From Neostapfia colusana (lineage: Eukaryota; Streptophyta; Magnoliopsida; Poales; Poaceae): DNA of 64,000 nucleotides. Below are positions 44,066 to 54,618 of this stretch, one piece after another (position 1 is the first letter of the stretch; every line of letters begins with the position of its first letter). The notes under the pieces were generated by a model. It was not told the DNA's origin and made no database searches. It saw nothing but the letters and a program-made list of their open reading frames with translations. The stretch covers positions 18,570,273 through 18,634,272 of the forward strand of contig JASWHV010000018.1 in the NCBI GenBank assembly GCA_030760725.1. The letters are read 5' to 3'. The position numbers and the translations under genes are program-made.

Positions 44066-46524
44066 CTATTTGCTATCCAGGCCCCCGGCTACCCGGGTGG
44101 TCTGGGTAGCTTCATCGCCGACTTGGACGACCTTTAAGGGGACGCCGCCCTCGTCGAGAGGTTGCACTCGGGGTGCCATGGTGGAAGCACGGTGACGTGC
44201 GCTCGGGCGGAGCTGGTCCGGCTCCGTATTGCCGGGGGCTGATGCCCCAGCTGTTGCGAGTGCTTGGAGCTTCTCCAGGGCCGACACTGCAGCAGTGCGG
44301 TCCCCATGAATCCTGAGAACGCCCGTCGGAGTTGGCATCTTCAGGACGAGGTAGCCGTAGTGGGCTACATCCATGAACCGATACAGGGCTGGCCTGCTGA
44401 TTATGGCGTTGAAGGGGAGGTCTATCTCCGCTACGTCGAACAGAATGTACTCTGTTCGATAGCTGTCCGGAGCCCCGAAGGTCACCGGGAGACTAATGTT
44501 GCCGTAGGGGATAACCTGTCCCGGCCCTACCCCTGAGAACGGGCTCGACGGGGTGAGCTTGGCCATCGGGACCTGCAGCTTTTGGAAAGCTGCACGGCTG
44601 ATGAGGTTCAGCCCAGCCCCTCCATCTACCAAAACGTGGTACATTCTCACGTTGGCGATGGTAGGGGCCACCAGGAGCGGTAGTTGGCCGGCCCCAGCCA
44701 TGTTCCTGGGGCAGTCGGTGGCGTCAAAGCTGATGGGGGTCCCCATCCACTTAAGGTGCGGTGCAGCACTCGGGAGTGGCGCCACCGACGCTACCGCTCG
44801 GCGCAGAGTCTTGATTGCGCTTCGGGATCCGCCGTATATGACGTAGAGCTTCTTCCGACGCTCGTCGTCACTGGAGCCGGAGTCCTCACGATTACATGCC
44901 GCCTTCACGACACGCTGAGGCTCCTGGATCTCCTCTGGGTGGTCGATGTTGTCTGGAACATCCACCCCCTGCCCATCTTCCTTTGGGCGGAAGGGCAGGG
45001 CATCAGCCCGCTGCCGCTTCCCCTTGCGGAAGCGCTCTGCGAGCCTCCGGATCTCCCGGCACTCGGCAGTAGTGTGGCGACAGCTGCCGTGCACGGGGCA
45101 CATGTTGTCCTGGCTATCTTCCGGGGTCGGTGACTTTCGCTGCCTCTTGTCAGGGCGCGGCCCCCGAGCCCCACTGAGCGTCGCTGCAGTGACAGCTTGG
45201 GTCACGGCCGGCGGTCTTATCTTGCTTCTGCCCCGGCTCTTGGTCTTCCTGCTGCCTCCATAGGGAGTAGGACCAGATCCGGGCAGCCCTCCTGACTCGG
45301 AGCATGGCTGTGAGTGCCAGTTCCGTCCCTCGGCTGCCCTGGCGCACTTGTCCACCAGGCTGAAGAGCTCAGAGGCATCGCGGACCTCCCTGGTCGCGAG
45401 TTTCTCAAGCATCTTCTTGTCTCGGACGCCTTGTCGGAACGCCACCACCACAGAAGCATTTTGAATGTGTGGGATGGTGTTCCACACCTGGGAGAACCGC
45501 TGGATGAAAGAGCGCAGGACTCCCCAGGTTGTTGTTGGATGGCGTGGAGGTCAAGCTCCGTGCCAGGCCGGGTGTAGCAACTGCCGAAGTTGGCTATGAA
45601 CTGTCGGCAAAGCTCTCCCCAGGAAGTTACGGAACCCTGGGGGAGGTTCATGAGCCAAGACCGAGCTGGGCCAGTCAGGGCGACAGGGAAGTAATTGGCC
45701 ATGACGGCTTCATTCCCTCCTGCGGCAAGCACGGCGGTGGAATAGATCTGGAGGAATTCCGCCGGGTTGACACTGCCGTCGTACTTCTCGGGCAGGAGCG
45801 GCCGAAACTTGCGCGGCCATTTCGTGAAGCGAAGGTGGGACGCGAGGGCCGCACACCCTGCTTCTGTCGCCGCAGGTTCTGATGCCGTGAACGCTTGGTT
45901 CGCACTGTGCACCGCATGCCCCGGCATGGGCAAGGCTGCACCATATGCCGGGGGCGCCATACGCAGGACGTACGGCTGTGGCCTATTCTGCACGGCACAG
46001 GCCTGGGGCAGAGATCGCGTGGCGACGGTCTGCTCTTCAGGCTGGGTCGAGGCCGACGTCATGCTGTCGTCAGCCTCTTGGTGGCGACGCCTTTCTCGGC
46101 GCCGCTCGAGGTATACCCGGGCATCTTGACCCAGGTGACACCGTTCCAGCTTTGTCCTCAGATCTGTTGACTGGGGGCTGGTAGAGCTGGAGTCTGCCGT
46201 CTGCTCGCCATCCAACGGTGCGCGCATCAGCAACACGAACGATTGGCCAGAGCGTCGTCCCCGCCGAGGTCGAGGGCTTGCGGCGGCGACGACGAGACGG
46301 TCTACCTCTCGGATCCACTGCCGGGTCGCTGCCTGAGGCGCGTCCCCAGCGGGCGGATTGTACAGTAGCGCTCTCGCCACAGCTAACGCGCCCCCACTGG
46401 GCACGCCGAGCGCTACTGGAGACTTGAAGCTGGTTGGAGCCTGCATTGCCGGGGTCGGCGCTGCCAGAGCCGGTTGCTGGCTCCCAGCTCGTGCTGACAC
46501 ACTCCATCCCGAGTGTGTCGACAT
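44066..46524 (-). pseudogene. Tat-4 gag-protease, ending in the conserved TAG
   Basis: Start placed at ATG 46524 (MSTHSGWS). The upstream ATG of Tat-3 is changed to AAG here, which favours this start for the subfamily. Gag core PEKYDGSVNPAEFLQIYST at about 45760-45800, with an intact Trp in the segment QGSVTSWGELCR where Tat-1 and Tat-2 have TAG. A single frameshift near 45490 (in QQPGES) breaks gag. The knuckle CPVHGSCRHTTAEC is at about 45075-45115 and protease VDGGAGLNLIS at about 44620. It ends GGLDSK-TAG at 44066-44068. Confidence 0.9.
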
Positions 46525-46633
46525 GTACTCCCCCCTGGTCGCGGTCTGCCGCAGAGGCGAGGGGGGAGAGTTTGCCGCTGAAGGAAGCTTGGTCTTCTTC
46601 GTTGGCGGAAACTCGTCGCGCTAGGGGAAAAGC

Positions 46634-46651
46634 CCCCTTCCTGGCGCGCCA
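46634..46651 (-). other. Primer binding site, tRNA-Arg type (Tat-4)
   Basis: The minus strand reads TGGCGCGCCAGGAAGGGG, two bases after the LTR, with one mismatch to the exact form in Tat-3. Confidence 0.85.
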
Positions 46652-46653
46652 AA

Positions 46654-47750
46654 TGTCGAAGTGTGCGGTCGACACTTCCCCCGGGCCTGCACTGGGCAGC
46701 CCGCGGAGGTTCTTTTTTCGGAGGGGCTAGTTCCTAGCGGAGAGCTTGCGTGGATAGAACGAGTTAGTAAGAGCTTGACACGGCGAGTTTTACGTGGTTC
46801 AGGCCGCCGGAGCGTAAAACCCTACGTCCACGGCGAGCTATGGAGCTCGCTGTATTGCTTGCTGCTCAGGGCCGGAGGCCTGAGCTTGGGGGTGAGTTAC
46901 AGCTTGAGAGTGTATGGCTAGCGTATGAGTTGCAAAATGCGAACCCTTGCTATCGACGCATACCCGAGCCTTTTATATTCCAAGACTCGGGCGGCTTACA
47001 AGGGGAGCCGGGACCCGACAGATGGTCCTGGGAAGATTGTCTATTATCTACCGTATCTGCAGTTATGTCGGTAGTTGTCTCTGGCCGAAGGCTTCTGAGT
47101 CTTCATCTTTCCGCCCTGCCCATGCCGCATGCCAGTCGTAGCGATTGATGACGGCGCAGGTGGCATGGGTTGTCTTGTCGCAGTGTTTATTGGCTGACAG
47201 GTTCTGACACCGCGCGCCAGTCTATGATGCGACTGGGCGCAACGGAACCTGACAGACGCGTGCTCCGCGTTTCCGCGTCTTGGGAAGACGTGGGCCTTGA
47301 ATACCTTGTACGGGCAAGGTATGGGGCGTATTTACGCCCGCTGCCTATCACTCGGGGCAGGCAACGTCGCTCTGCTGCCACGTGGCGGGCCCGGAGCCCT
47401 TCTCAGAGAAGAGAAGGGTCAGTCCCGCGGGGCACGTGGCGTATTCGGACCTCTCTCCCGCGGAGGGGGAGGTCCGGCTTCTGCTGGCCACGTGGCGGGC
47501 CCGGAGCTCTCCTCTGAGGAGAGGGAGGTCCGGCCCCGCTGGACACGCGGCGCCTTCGAACCTCTCTCCCGCGGAGGGGGAGGTCCGGCTTCTGTATGCC
47601 ACGTGGCGGGCCAGGAGCTCTCCTCTGAGGAGAGGGAGGTCCGGCCCCGCCGGACGCGTGGCGCCTTCGGAGCTCTCCCTGCGGAGAAGGGCGAGTTCCT
47701 TAGGCATTTTACCCTGTGCGCGGGGGTACCCCATATCTCAGGTACCGACA
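46654..47750 (-). repeat. Tat-4 5' LTR
   Basis: 1097 bp, the same length as 24633-25729, with TGTCGAAG... and ...GGTACCGACA. It is followed by the CGCTG duplication and then Tat-3 pol. In the plus direction an open frame happens to run out of the LTR array into Tat-3 integrase; that fusion is accidental. Confidence 0.95.
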
Positions 47751-48892
47751 CGCTGGTACAGGGGGATCTCTACCGGTGTGGCGCCAACCACATCCTATTG
47801 CGGTGCATAACCCAGGGGGAAGGCTGCGACTTGCTCGCTGAGATCCATGGAGGCGAATGTGGAAGTCACTCTTCCTCACGCACGCTTGTCGGTAAAGCCT
47901 TCCGGCATGGCTTCTACTGGCCGACAGCACTCCAGGATGCCGTCAAGCTGGTCGAGAGCTGCAAGGCGTGCCAGTTCCACGCCAAGCAGATCCATACACT
48001 GGCTCAGGCGGTACAGATGATCCCGCCCTCGTGGCCATTTGCCATATGGGGGCTGGACATCTTGGGACCATTCCCCAGAACCGTCGGGGGATTCCGGTAC
48101 CTCTATGTTGCCATCGACAAGTTCACCAAGTGGCCAGAAGCTACACCAGTTGTCACCATCAACAAACAATCCGCAGTAAAGTTCATCAAGTCTATTGTCT
48201 GCCGGTTCGGGGTCCCGAACAGAATCATCACCGACAATGGGACCCAGTTCACCAGCGCAGCCTTCCAAGACTATTGCGAAGACCTCGGCATTCAGGTGTG
48301 CTATGCCTCTGTCGCCCACCCAAAGAGCAATGGGCAAGTCGAGAGGGCCAACGCGGAGATTCTCCGGGGCCTTAAGACTCACACCTACGCCAGTCTGAAC
48401 AAACATGGTGACAATTGGGTAGATGAGCTTCCGAGCACACTATGGGCTTACCGGACATCCCAGAGCCGGGCCACCGGAGAGACACCCTTCTTCATGCTGT
48501 ATGGGGCCGAAGCTGTACTTCCCCCAGAAATCACCATGAAGTCTCACCGTGTCTGGTCTTACGACGAAGCCGCGCAGGACAACCTCCGGCGTGGAGAAAT
48601 CGACCTCGTCCACGAGGTCCGATTGCATGCAGCACTCCGTAACGCGCGGTACAGACAAGCGCTTGGGCGCTACCACCAGAGATCTGTGCGTGCCCGGGAG
48701 CTGCAGGAAGGTGACCTGGTGCTGCGGCGCATACTTTCTCACGAAGGGGCCCACAAACTTTCCCCTAGTTGGGAAGGTCCCTTCCGACTCGCGAAAGTAT
48801 GCCGCCCCGGGTGTGTGCGCCTTTCCACCGAAGATGGGGACCTGCTCCCAAACCCTTGGAACATAGAACACCTCCGTAAGTTCTACCCCTAG
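47751..48892 (+). pseudogene. Tat-3 pol, 3' part: integrase
   Basis: Starts at VQGDLYRCGANHILLRC, the continuation of RMAKRYAL at 24632. An uninterrupted frame covers the HHCC zinc region, the DDE core (WGLDILGPF, ITDNGTQF, VERANAE), the basic C-terminal domain, and the end NPWNIEHLRKFYP with TAG at 48890-48892. The domain looks complete, unlike the one in Tat-2, although the element as a whole is dead. Confidence 0.92.
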
Positions 48893-49949
48893 AGCAAAGA
48901 TAGGACAGTACTTTCTTTTCGTAATAAACTCCATAGAGTCCGGGAACAGCGCTCGGAGCAGCTAAGCCCCAGGGGACGGTACAGGACTACGTTCAGCTTT
49001 GCCTGGTTCCGACTCCAAGCGCGTAGAGTCTTGCTGCCCCTCTTAATGGGGCGGGTCGTGGCCTCCATGTTTAGCCTGCCTTCCTCCTGTGGAAAGTTAT
49101 ACGAAAAGAAACCTGTTCTACTTTGCTCTTTCCTCGTACTCATTTAAATTGTGTACTAAGTTTTTTATGACTACCCTTGCGGTGCATGGCTGCCATGTGC
49201 TCAGCTCCCCCTTCTCATTCTCACCACTAGTCGGTTTATTTGCTGCCCTACCAGAGGCGGTTGCTTCGGAGGTACCTGCCGATAGTCGAGGGGGCCCCGA
49301 GCCCCCGGCACTTCGCGCACTACAGTCCCCAAGCACCGAGCATATGGTTAGGGGCCATAAGTCAAATAAGACTATGAGATAAGGGAGGGGGAGCCCCCAA
49401 GGAGAATTACGTTTTCCCTACTTGTGTGCAGGACCTCTCGGCCACGAATCCCTACAGGGATGTGGTAGGAGCACCTGACCAATGGGACGCCCCTGCCAGG
49501 GGGCCACTACGGGATCACGCAAGACCGGAACTCCAAGGCAAGACCGAAGGATCCAAGGGTCCAGCGGGACCGGACCCCCCCTCTCTGAGGGGAGGGGCCC
49601 GGAGACCCCACGTGTACCGCGGGTCCGGACCTCCCTCTCTTCAGAGGAGAGCTCCGGATCCGACACGTGGCCGGCTGATCCGGGCCTCCCCATCCTCATG
49701 AGGCGGGGCCCGAGGACCTCCGGGGCCCTTAATATAATGGGACCCGGGGAAGGTGCCGGAGCAGAACGTCGAGATCGGTGAAGGCCTCTGAGCACCTTGC
49801 GGAGATAAGGGCTCGGTCAGGAAAAACCAGGAAGAAGACGGAAAACATCGCAGGCACGAAGGGTCATAAGAGTTCATGTATTCATGGCTCCATGAGCTGG
49901 GCTACAAACTCGATGAAAAAGAAAGAAACAAGCCCCAAGGTTCCCCTAA

Positions 49950-50523
49950 CACGACCAGAGTCTAGAAGTTGCAAGAACGGCCGCGTCACCAGGCTTCAGC
50001 CCTGACGGCGCTCTCCTACTCCATGACCCGAGTGCAGGAACCGCCTCCCTCATCACCAGCGCAAAGGTCGGTGTCATCAAGGGTGCTCCTGAGGCCCCCT
50101 CCACAGCTTCAGTGGTCTTCTTGGAGACTCTGCCGCCTGGGATCCTCCTTGGTGCATCGGCGGTTTCTTTCTCCTGAAGTTCCCTCATCACCGGCACAAA
50201 AGCCGGTGTCATCAAGGGTGCTCCTGAGGCCCCCTCCGCAGCTTCAGCGGTCTTCTCGGAGACCCTGCCGCCTGGAATTCTCCTGGGTGCTTCAACGGTC
50301 TCTTTGAAGACTCCACCATCTGAAAAGCGACGCAACGCCAGGGAGCTTTCTGCCTGCCATCACCAAGGAAGGGCCCCGTCGGGAGGACAAACCAGAGACC
50401 CCTTGGAGGCGCCACCTCCAGAGGCAAGGCAGGCAGGCTCCCTGGGTCCCAGACTTGGTGCAGACGCCGTCGCTGGAGGAAATCGAGAGCGATTCTCCCC
50501 CCAAAAGGCGGGTTAGGAGCCAT
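49950..50523 (-). pseudogene. Antisense-gene remnant of Tat-3
   Basis: Starts MAPNPPFGG at 50523 on the minus strand, then shifts frame. Most of the gene is replaced by tandem copies of a unit of about 130 bp (50041-50310) containing CATCAAGGGTGCTCCTGAGG. Upstream lie a TATA-like CCTTATAAGG (50573-50582) and CACGTG (50593-50598), about 50 and 70 bp before the ATG. Confidence 0.65.
50041..50310. repeat. Tandem repeat of about 130 bp (two units) in Tat-3
   Basis: Two units, about 50041-50178 and 50179-50310. Each begins near CCCTCATCACC and contains GGTGTCATCAAGGGTGCTCC and a CTGCCGCCTGG block. They differ by scattered substitutions. Degenerate copies lie in Tat-4 at 26310-26650. Confidence 0.8.
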
Positions 50524-50998
50524 GGAAGAAGACAAGACCGTAGAGACTCGAGGGAGGCGCAAGGGCTGGAAGCCTTATAAGGGGAGCGTACCCACGTGGC
50601 GGTTTCTTTTCACACCTTCCAGGTACGAGTCAAAGCAATTCGAAACTCTTCGGATACACCGCATCGGCAACCGCTTTGGCTCCGAGACCGAGCGCCGATG
50701 ACAGATGGACCCAAGCCGCCCAACTGAAGCGATGGGCCAAGGAGTCAGTCTCCTGAGAAGATGAGCCGGCAAGGCACTTCGGCGGTTTCCGAAGAAAGCG
50801 CCGCAACATGCAGAAGTGGCAGTCTTGGGAATCGCCACAGTAAAAGCAACCATCAAGTGGGCGCACGCTCCCACGATCCTGCGGCCGTTCGTGCTCCGGC
50901 AGCGGTCAATGCGGGACTTACAGAAAGTGCGCGGATCAGAAGAGACGGAGGTCCCACCTCGGGCTCGCTATCTCTCCCGAGATGGGCCCGGGGACCAC

Positions 50999-52095
50999 TG
51001 TCGGTACCCGCGATATGGGGTACCCCCGCGCACAGGGGAAAATGCCTAAGGAACTCACCCTTCTCCGCAGGGAGAGCTCCGAAGGCGCCACACGTCTAGC
51101 AGGGCCGGACCTCCCTCTCCTTAGAGGAGAGCTTCGGGCCCGCCATGTGGCATACAGAAGCCGGACCTCCACCTCCTCGGGAGAGAGGTCCGAAGGTGCC
51201 ACATATCCGGCGGGGCCGGACCTCCCTCTCCTCAGAGAGGAGCTCCGGGCCCGCCACGTGGCCGACAGAAGCCGAACCTCGCCCTCCGTGGGGAGAGGTC
51301 CGAAGGCTCCACGTGTCCCCCGGGGTCGACCCCCCCCTCCTCTGAGGAAGGCTCTGGGTCCGCCACGTGGCCAGCAGAACGGCGCTGCCTGCCCCCGAGC
51401 GATAGGCAGCAGGCGTAAAGAGCCCCATACCTTGCCCGTACAAGGTATTCAAGGCCCGCGTCTTCCCAAGACGCGGAGACGCGGAGCACGCCTCTGTCAG
51501 GTGCCGTTGCGCCCAGTCGCATCACAGACTGGCGCGCGGTGTCAGAGCCTGCCAGCCAATAAACGCAGCGACAAGACATCCCATGCCGCCCCCGCCGTCA
51601 TCATCCACTACGACTAGCATGCGGCATGGGCAGGGCTGCAAGACGAAGACTCGGAAGCCTTCGCCAGAGACAACTACCGGCATAACTGCAGATACGGTAG
51701 ATCACAGTCAATCTCCCCGGGACCACCTGTCGGGTCCCGGGCCCCCCTTGTAAGCCACCCAAGTCTTGGACTATAAAAGACTCGGGTAGGCGACGATAGC
51801 AAGGGTTTGCATTCCCACAACTCATACGCTAGCCATTCACACCCAAGCTGTAACTCACCCCCAAGCTCAGGACTCCGGTTCTGAGCAGCAAGCAACACAG
51901 CGAGCTCCATAGCTCGCCGTGGACGTAGGGTTTTACGCTCCGGCGGCCTGAACCACGTAAAACTCGCCGTGTCAAGCTCTTACTAACTCGTCCATACGCG
52001 CAAGCTCTCCGCAAGGGACTAGCCCCACCGAAAAAAGAACCTCCGCGGGCTGCCCAGTGCAGGCCCGGGGGAAGTGTCGACCGAACACTTCGACA
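50999..52095 (+). repeat. Tat-3 3' LTR
   Basis: 1097 bp, partner of 18439-19540, the same ends, followed by GTCTT and the resumption of Tat-2 gag. Confidence 0.95.
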
Positions 52096-52100
52096 GTCTT

Positions 52101-53504
52101 CTTGCTGCTTCCATAGGAAGCAGCGCCAGACCCGGGCTGTCCTCCTAACTCAGAGGCTGGCAGAGAGTGCCAGTTCCGCCCTTCTGCTGCCCTGGCGCAT
52201 TTGTCCGCCAGGCTGAAGAGCTCTGAGACGTCGCGAACCTCTCTGGTCGCGAGCTACTCAAGCATCTTCTCGTCCTGGACACCCTGCCGGAACGCCACCA
52301 CCACCGAAGCACTTTGAATGTGCGGGATTGTGTTGCGTACCTGGGAGAACCGCTGGATGAAGGAGCGCAACGATTCTCCAGGTTGTTGCTGGACGGTGTG
52401 GAGGTCAAGCTCCGTGCCAGGCCGGGTGTAGGAGCTGCCAAAGTTGGCGGTGAACTGCCGGCAGAGCTCTCCCTAGGAGGTTATGGAACCCTGGGGGAGG
52501 TTCATGAGCCAAGACCGGGCTGGGCCGGTCAAGGCTACGGGGAAGTAGTTGGCCATGACGGCCTCGTCCCCTCCTGCAGCAAGGACGGCGGTGGAGTAGA
52601 TCTGGAGGAACTCTGCCGAGTTGACGCTGCCGTCGTACTTCTCGGGCAGGTGCGGCCGAAACTTGCGCGGCCACCTCGCGAAGTGAAGGTGGGGCGCTAG
52701 GGCCGCACATCCTGCTCCTGTTGCTGCAGGCGTTGGTGCCGCGAACGCATGGTTCTCTGCTGGCACTGTGTACCCCGGTATGGGCAAGGCTGAGCCATAG
52801 ACCGGGGGCGCCGTTTGCAGGGCATATGGCTGTGGCATATGCTGCGTGGCGAATGCCTGGGGCAGAGATCGCGTGGCAAAAGTCTGCGCCTCAGGCAGGG
52901 TCGAGGAAGACGTCATGCTGTCGCCGGCCTCTTGGCTGCGACGCCTTTCTCGTCGTCTCTCGAGGAACACTCGGGCATCTTGGCCCAAGTGGCATCGTTC
53001 CAGCTCTGTCCTCAGGTCCATCGATGGGAGCCTGGTACAGCTGGAATCCGCCGTCTGTCCATCAACCGTAGGCGTGCGCGTCAGCGACACAGCCGGTTGG
53101 CCGGAACGTCGTCCCCGCCGAAGTCGAGGGTTTGTGGCGGTGACGACGAGACGGTCTACTTCGCGAATCCACTGCTGGGTCGCTGACTGAGGCGCGTCCC
53201 CAGCAGGTGGATTGCGCAGTAGCGCTCTTGCTGCAGCTAGCGCGCCCCCGTGGGGGACGCTCAGCACTGCAGAAGATCTGACGCTTGCTAGAGCCTGCGT
53301 TGCCGGAGTCGGCGTTGCCAGAGTCGGCTGCTGGCTTCCAGCTTGCGCCGACACACTCCGTCCAGAGTGCGTCGAGACGTAGTCCCCCCTTGTCACGGTC
53401 CGTCGTGAACGCGGGGAGGAGAGCTTGCCTCTGAAGGAAGCTTCGTCATCTTCGTCGGCAGAAGCTCGTCGCGCAAGGGGAAAGCCCCCTACCTGGCGCG
53501 CCAA
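52101..53504 (-). pseudogene. Tat-2 gag, 5' part
   Basis: A frame open from the primer site to 52473. It contains THSGRSVSAQAG, the basic ERRRERRRSQEAGD segment, a proline/glutamine/alanine-rich part, and the Gag core PEKYDGSVNSAEFLQIYST with YFPVALTGPARSWLMN. TAG at 52473-52475 replaces Trp, exactly as in Tat-1. No ATG is present at either start used by Tat-3, because MSTHSG reads VSTHSG, so the true start is uncertain. It continues to 52101, where Tat-3 interrupts, and on at 18438. Confidence 0.86.
53486..53503 (-). other. Primer binding site, tRNA-Arg(CCU) type (Tat-2)
   Basis: The minus strand reads TGGCGCGCCAGGTAGGGG, two bases after the LTR. Exact complement of the 3' end of plant tRNA-Arg(CCU). 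Confidence 0.9.
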
Positions 53505-53505
53505 A

Positions 53506-54618
53506 TGTCGAAGTGTGTGGTCGACACTTCCCCCGGACCTGCTCTGGGCAGCCCGCGGAGGTTCTTTTTCGGAGGGGCTAGTCGCTTGCGGAGAGCTTAT
53601 GCGTTAGGGACGAGTGAGGGAGAAGCTTGACACAGCGAGTTTTACGTGGTTTGGGCCGCCGGAGCGTAAAACCCTACGTCCACGGTGAGTAGAGGTGCTC
53701 GCTGTATTGCTTGCTGCTCAGAACCGGAGTCCTGAGCTTGAGGGTGAGTGAAGTCTAGGGTGTGAGTTCACAGAGTTCGAACCTAAGGGTGCGAATGGCT
53801 GGAGTGTGAACCCTTGCTAACGTTGCCTATCCGAGCCTTTTATAGTCCAAGGCTCGAGCGGCTTACAAGGTGGGCCCGGGACACGACAGGTGGCCCTGGG
53901 GAGATTTCCTGTCATCTACCATATCTGCAGTTATGCCAGTAGTTGTCTCTAGCGAAGGCTTCCGAGTCTTCGTTCTGCCGCCATGCCCATGCCGCAAGCT
54001 AGTCGTAGTGGTTGAGGACGGTAGGGGCGGCAGGGGATGTCTTGTCGCTGTGTTTATTGGCGGGCAGGCTCTGACACGGCGCGCCAGTCTGCGATGTGAC
54101 TGGGCACAACGGCACCTGACAGAGGCGTGCTCCGCGTTTCCGCGTCTTGGGAAGGCGCGGGCCTTAAATACCATGTATGGGCAAGGTATGGCGCGTCTTT
54201 ACGCCCGCCGCCTACCGCGCGGGGGCAGGCAGCGTTGTCCTGCTGGCCACGTGGCGGGCCCGGAGCCCTCCTCTGAAGAGAGGGAGGTCCGGCCCCGCGG
54301 GACACATGGAGCCTTCGGAGCTCTCCCCGCGGAGGGGGGAGGTCCGGCTTCTACCAGCCACGTGGCGGGCCCGGAGCTCTCCTCTGAGGAGAGGGTGGTC
54401 CAGCCCCGCGGGACACGTGGCGCCTTCGGAGCTCTCCCCACGGAGGGGGGAGGTCCAGCTGCTGCTAGCCACGTGGCGGGTCCGGAGCTCTCCTCTGAGG
54501 AGAGGGAAGTCTGGCCCCGCTGGACACATGGCGCCTTCGGAGCTCTCCCTGCAAAGAAGGGCGAGATCCTTAGGCATTTTCCCCTGTGCGAGGAAACCCC
54601 ATATCGAGGGTACCGACA
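53506..54618 (-). repeat. Tat-2 5' LTR
   Basis: 1113 bp, partner of 10811-11925. CACGTG array at 54245-54530, TATA box on minus at about 53839-53847. It is followed by the GCGCA duplication and the rest of Tat-1 pol. Confidence 0.95.

Larger units (their letters stand above)
24633..47750 (-). mobile_element. Tat-4: innermost Tat element, inserted in the pol of Tat-3, split by Chromo-B
   Basis: Two pieces, 24633-29749 and 42467-47750, about 10.4 kb. Both LTRs are 1097 bp with about 31 substitutions and no indel (roughly 2.8 %). Perfect target duplication CGCTG at 24628-24632 and 47751-47755. Its coding region is the best preserved of the Tat copies: one gag frameshift, the conserved TAG, and one further stop in pol. 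Confidence 0.96.
48893..50998 (+). other. Tat-3 3' region between pol and 3' LTR
   Basis: Mirror image of the Tat-4 region: unremarkable sequence, a CACGTG minisatellite (about 49560-49730), the antisense-gene remnant on the minus strand (about 49950-50523), the conserved GCGGTTTCC block (50780-50850), and the polypurine-like tract ending GGGGACCAC at 50998. Confidence 0.78.
18439..52095 (+). mobile_element. Tat-3: Tat element inserted in the gag of Tat-2, split by Tat-4
   Basis: Two pieces, 18439-24632 and 47751-52095, about 10.5 kb in total. LTRs of 1102 and 1097 bp with a perfect target duplication GTCTT at 18434-18438 and 52096-52100. The LTR pair shows about 37 substitutions (roughly 3.4 %) and two small indels, many of them C/T. 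It carries an exact tRNA-Arg primer site and full-length integrase, but gag-pol has several stops and frameshifts. Confidence 0.96.
10811..54618 (-). mobile_element. Tat-2: Tat element inserted in the RT of Tat-1, split by Tat-3
   Basis: Two pieces, 10811-18438 and 52096-54618, about 10.15 kb in total. LTRs of 1115 and 1113 bp, a perfect tRNA-Arg primer site, and a perfect 5-bp target duplication GCGCA at 10806-10810 and 54619-54623. The LTR pair differs at about 40 positions in the first 720 bases (roughly 5-6 %), the highest of the measurable pairs. The orientation is opposite to Tat-1. The coding region is heavily damaged. Confidence 0.95.

Noticed and set aside
47297..48892. 531-codon open frame running from an LTR into integrase
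   Set aside because: The first 150 codons are the Tat-4 5' LTR read on the wrong strand; the rest is Tat-3 integrase. The join is the insertion boundary at 47750, so it is an accident of nesting.
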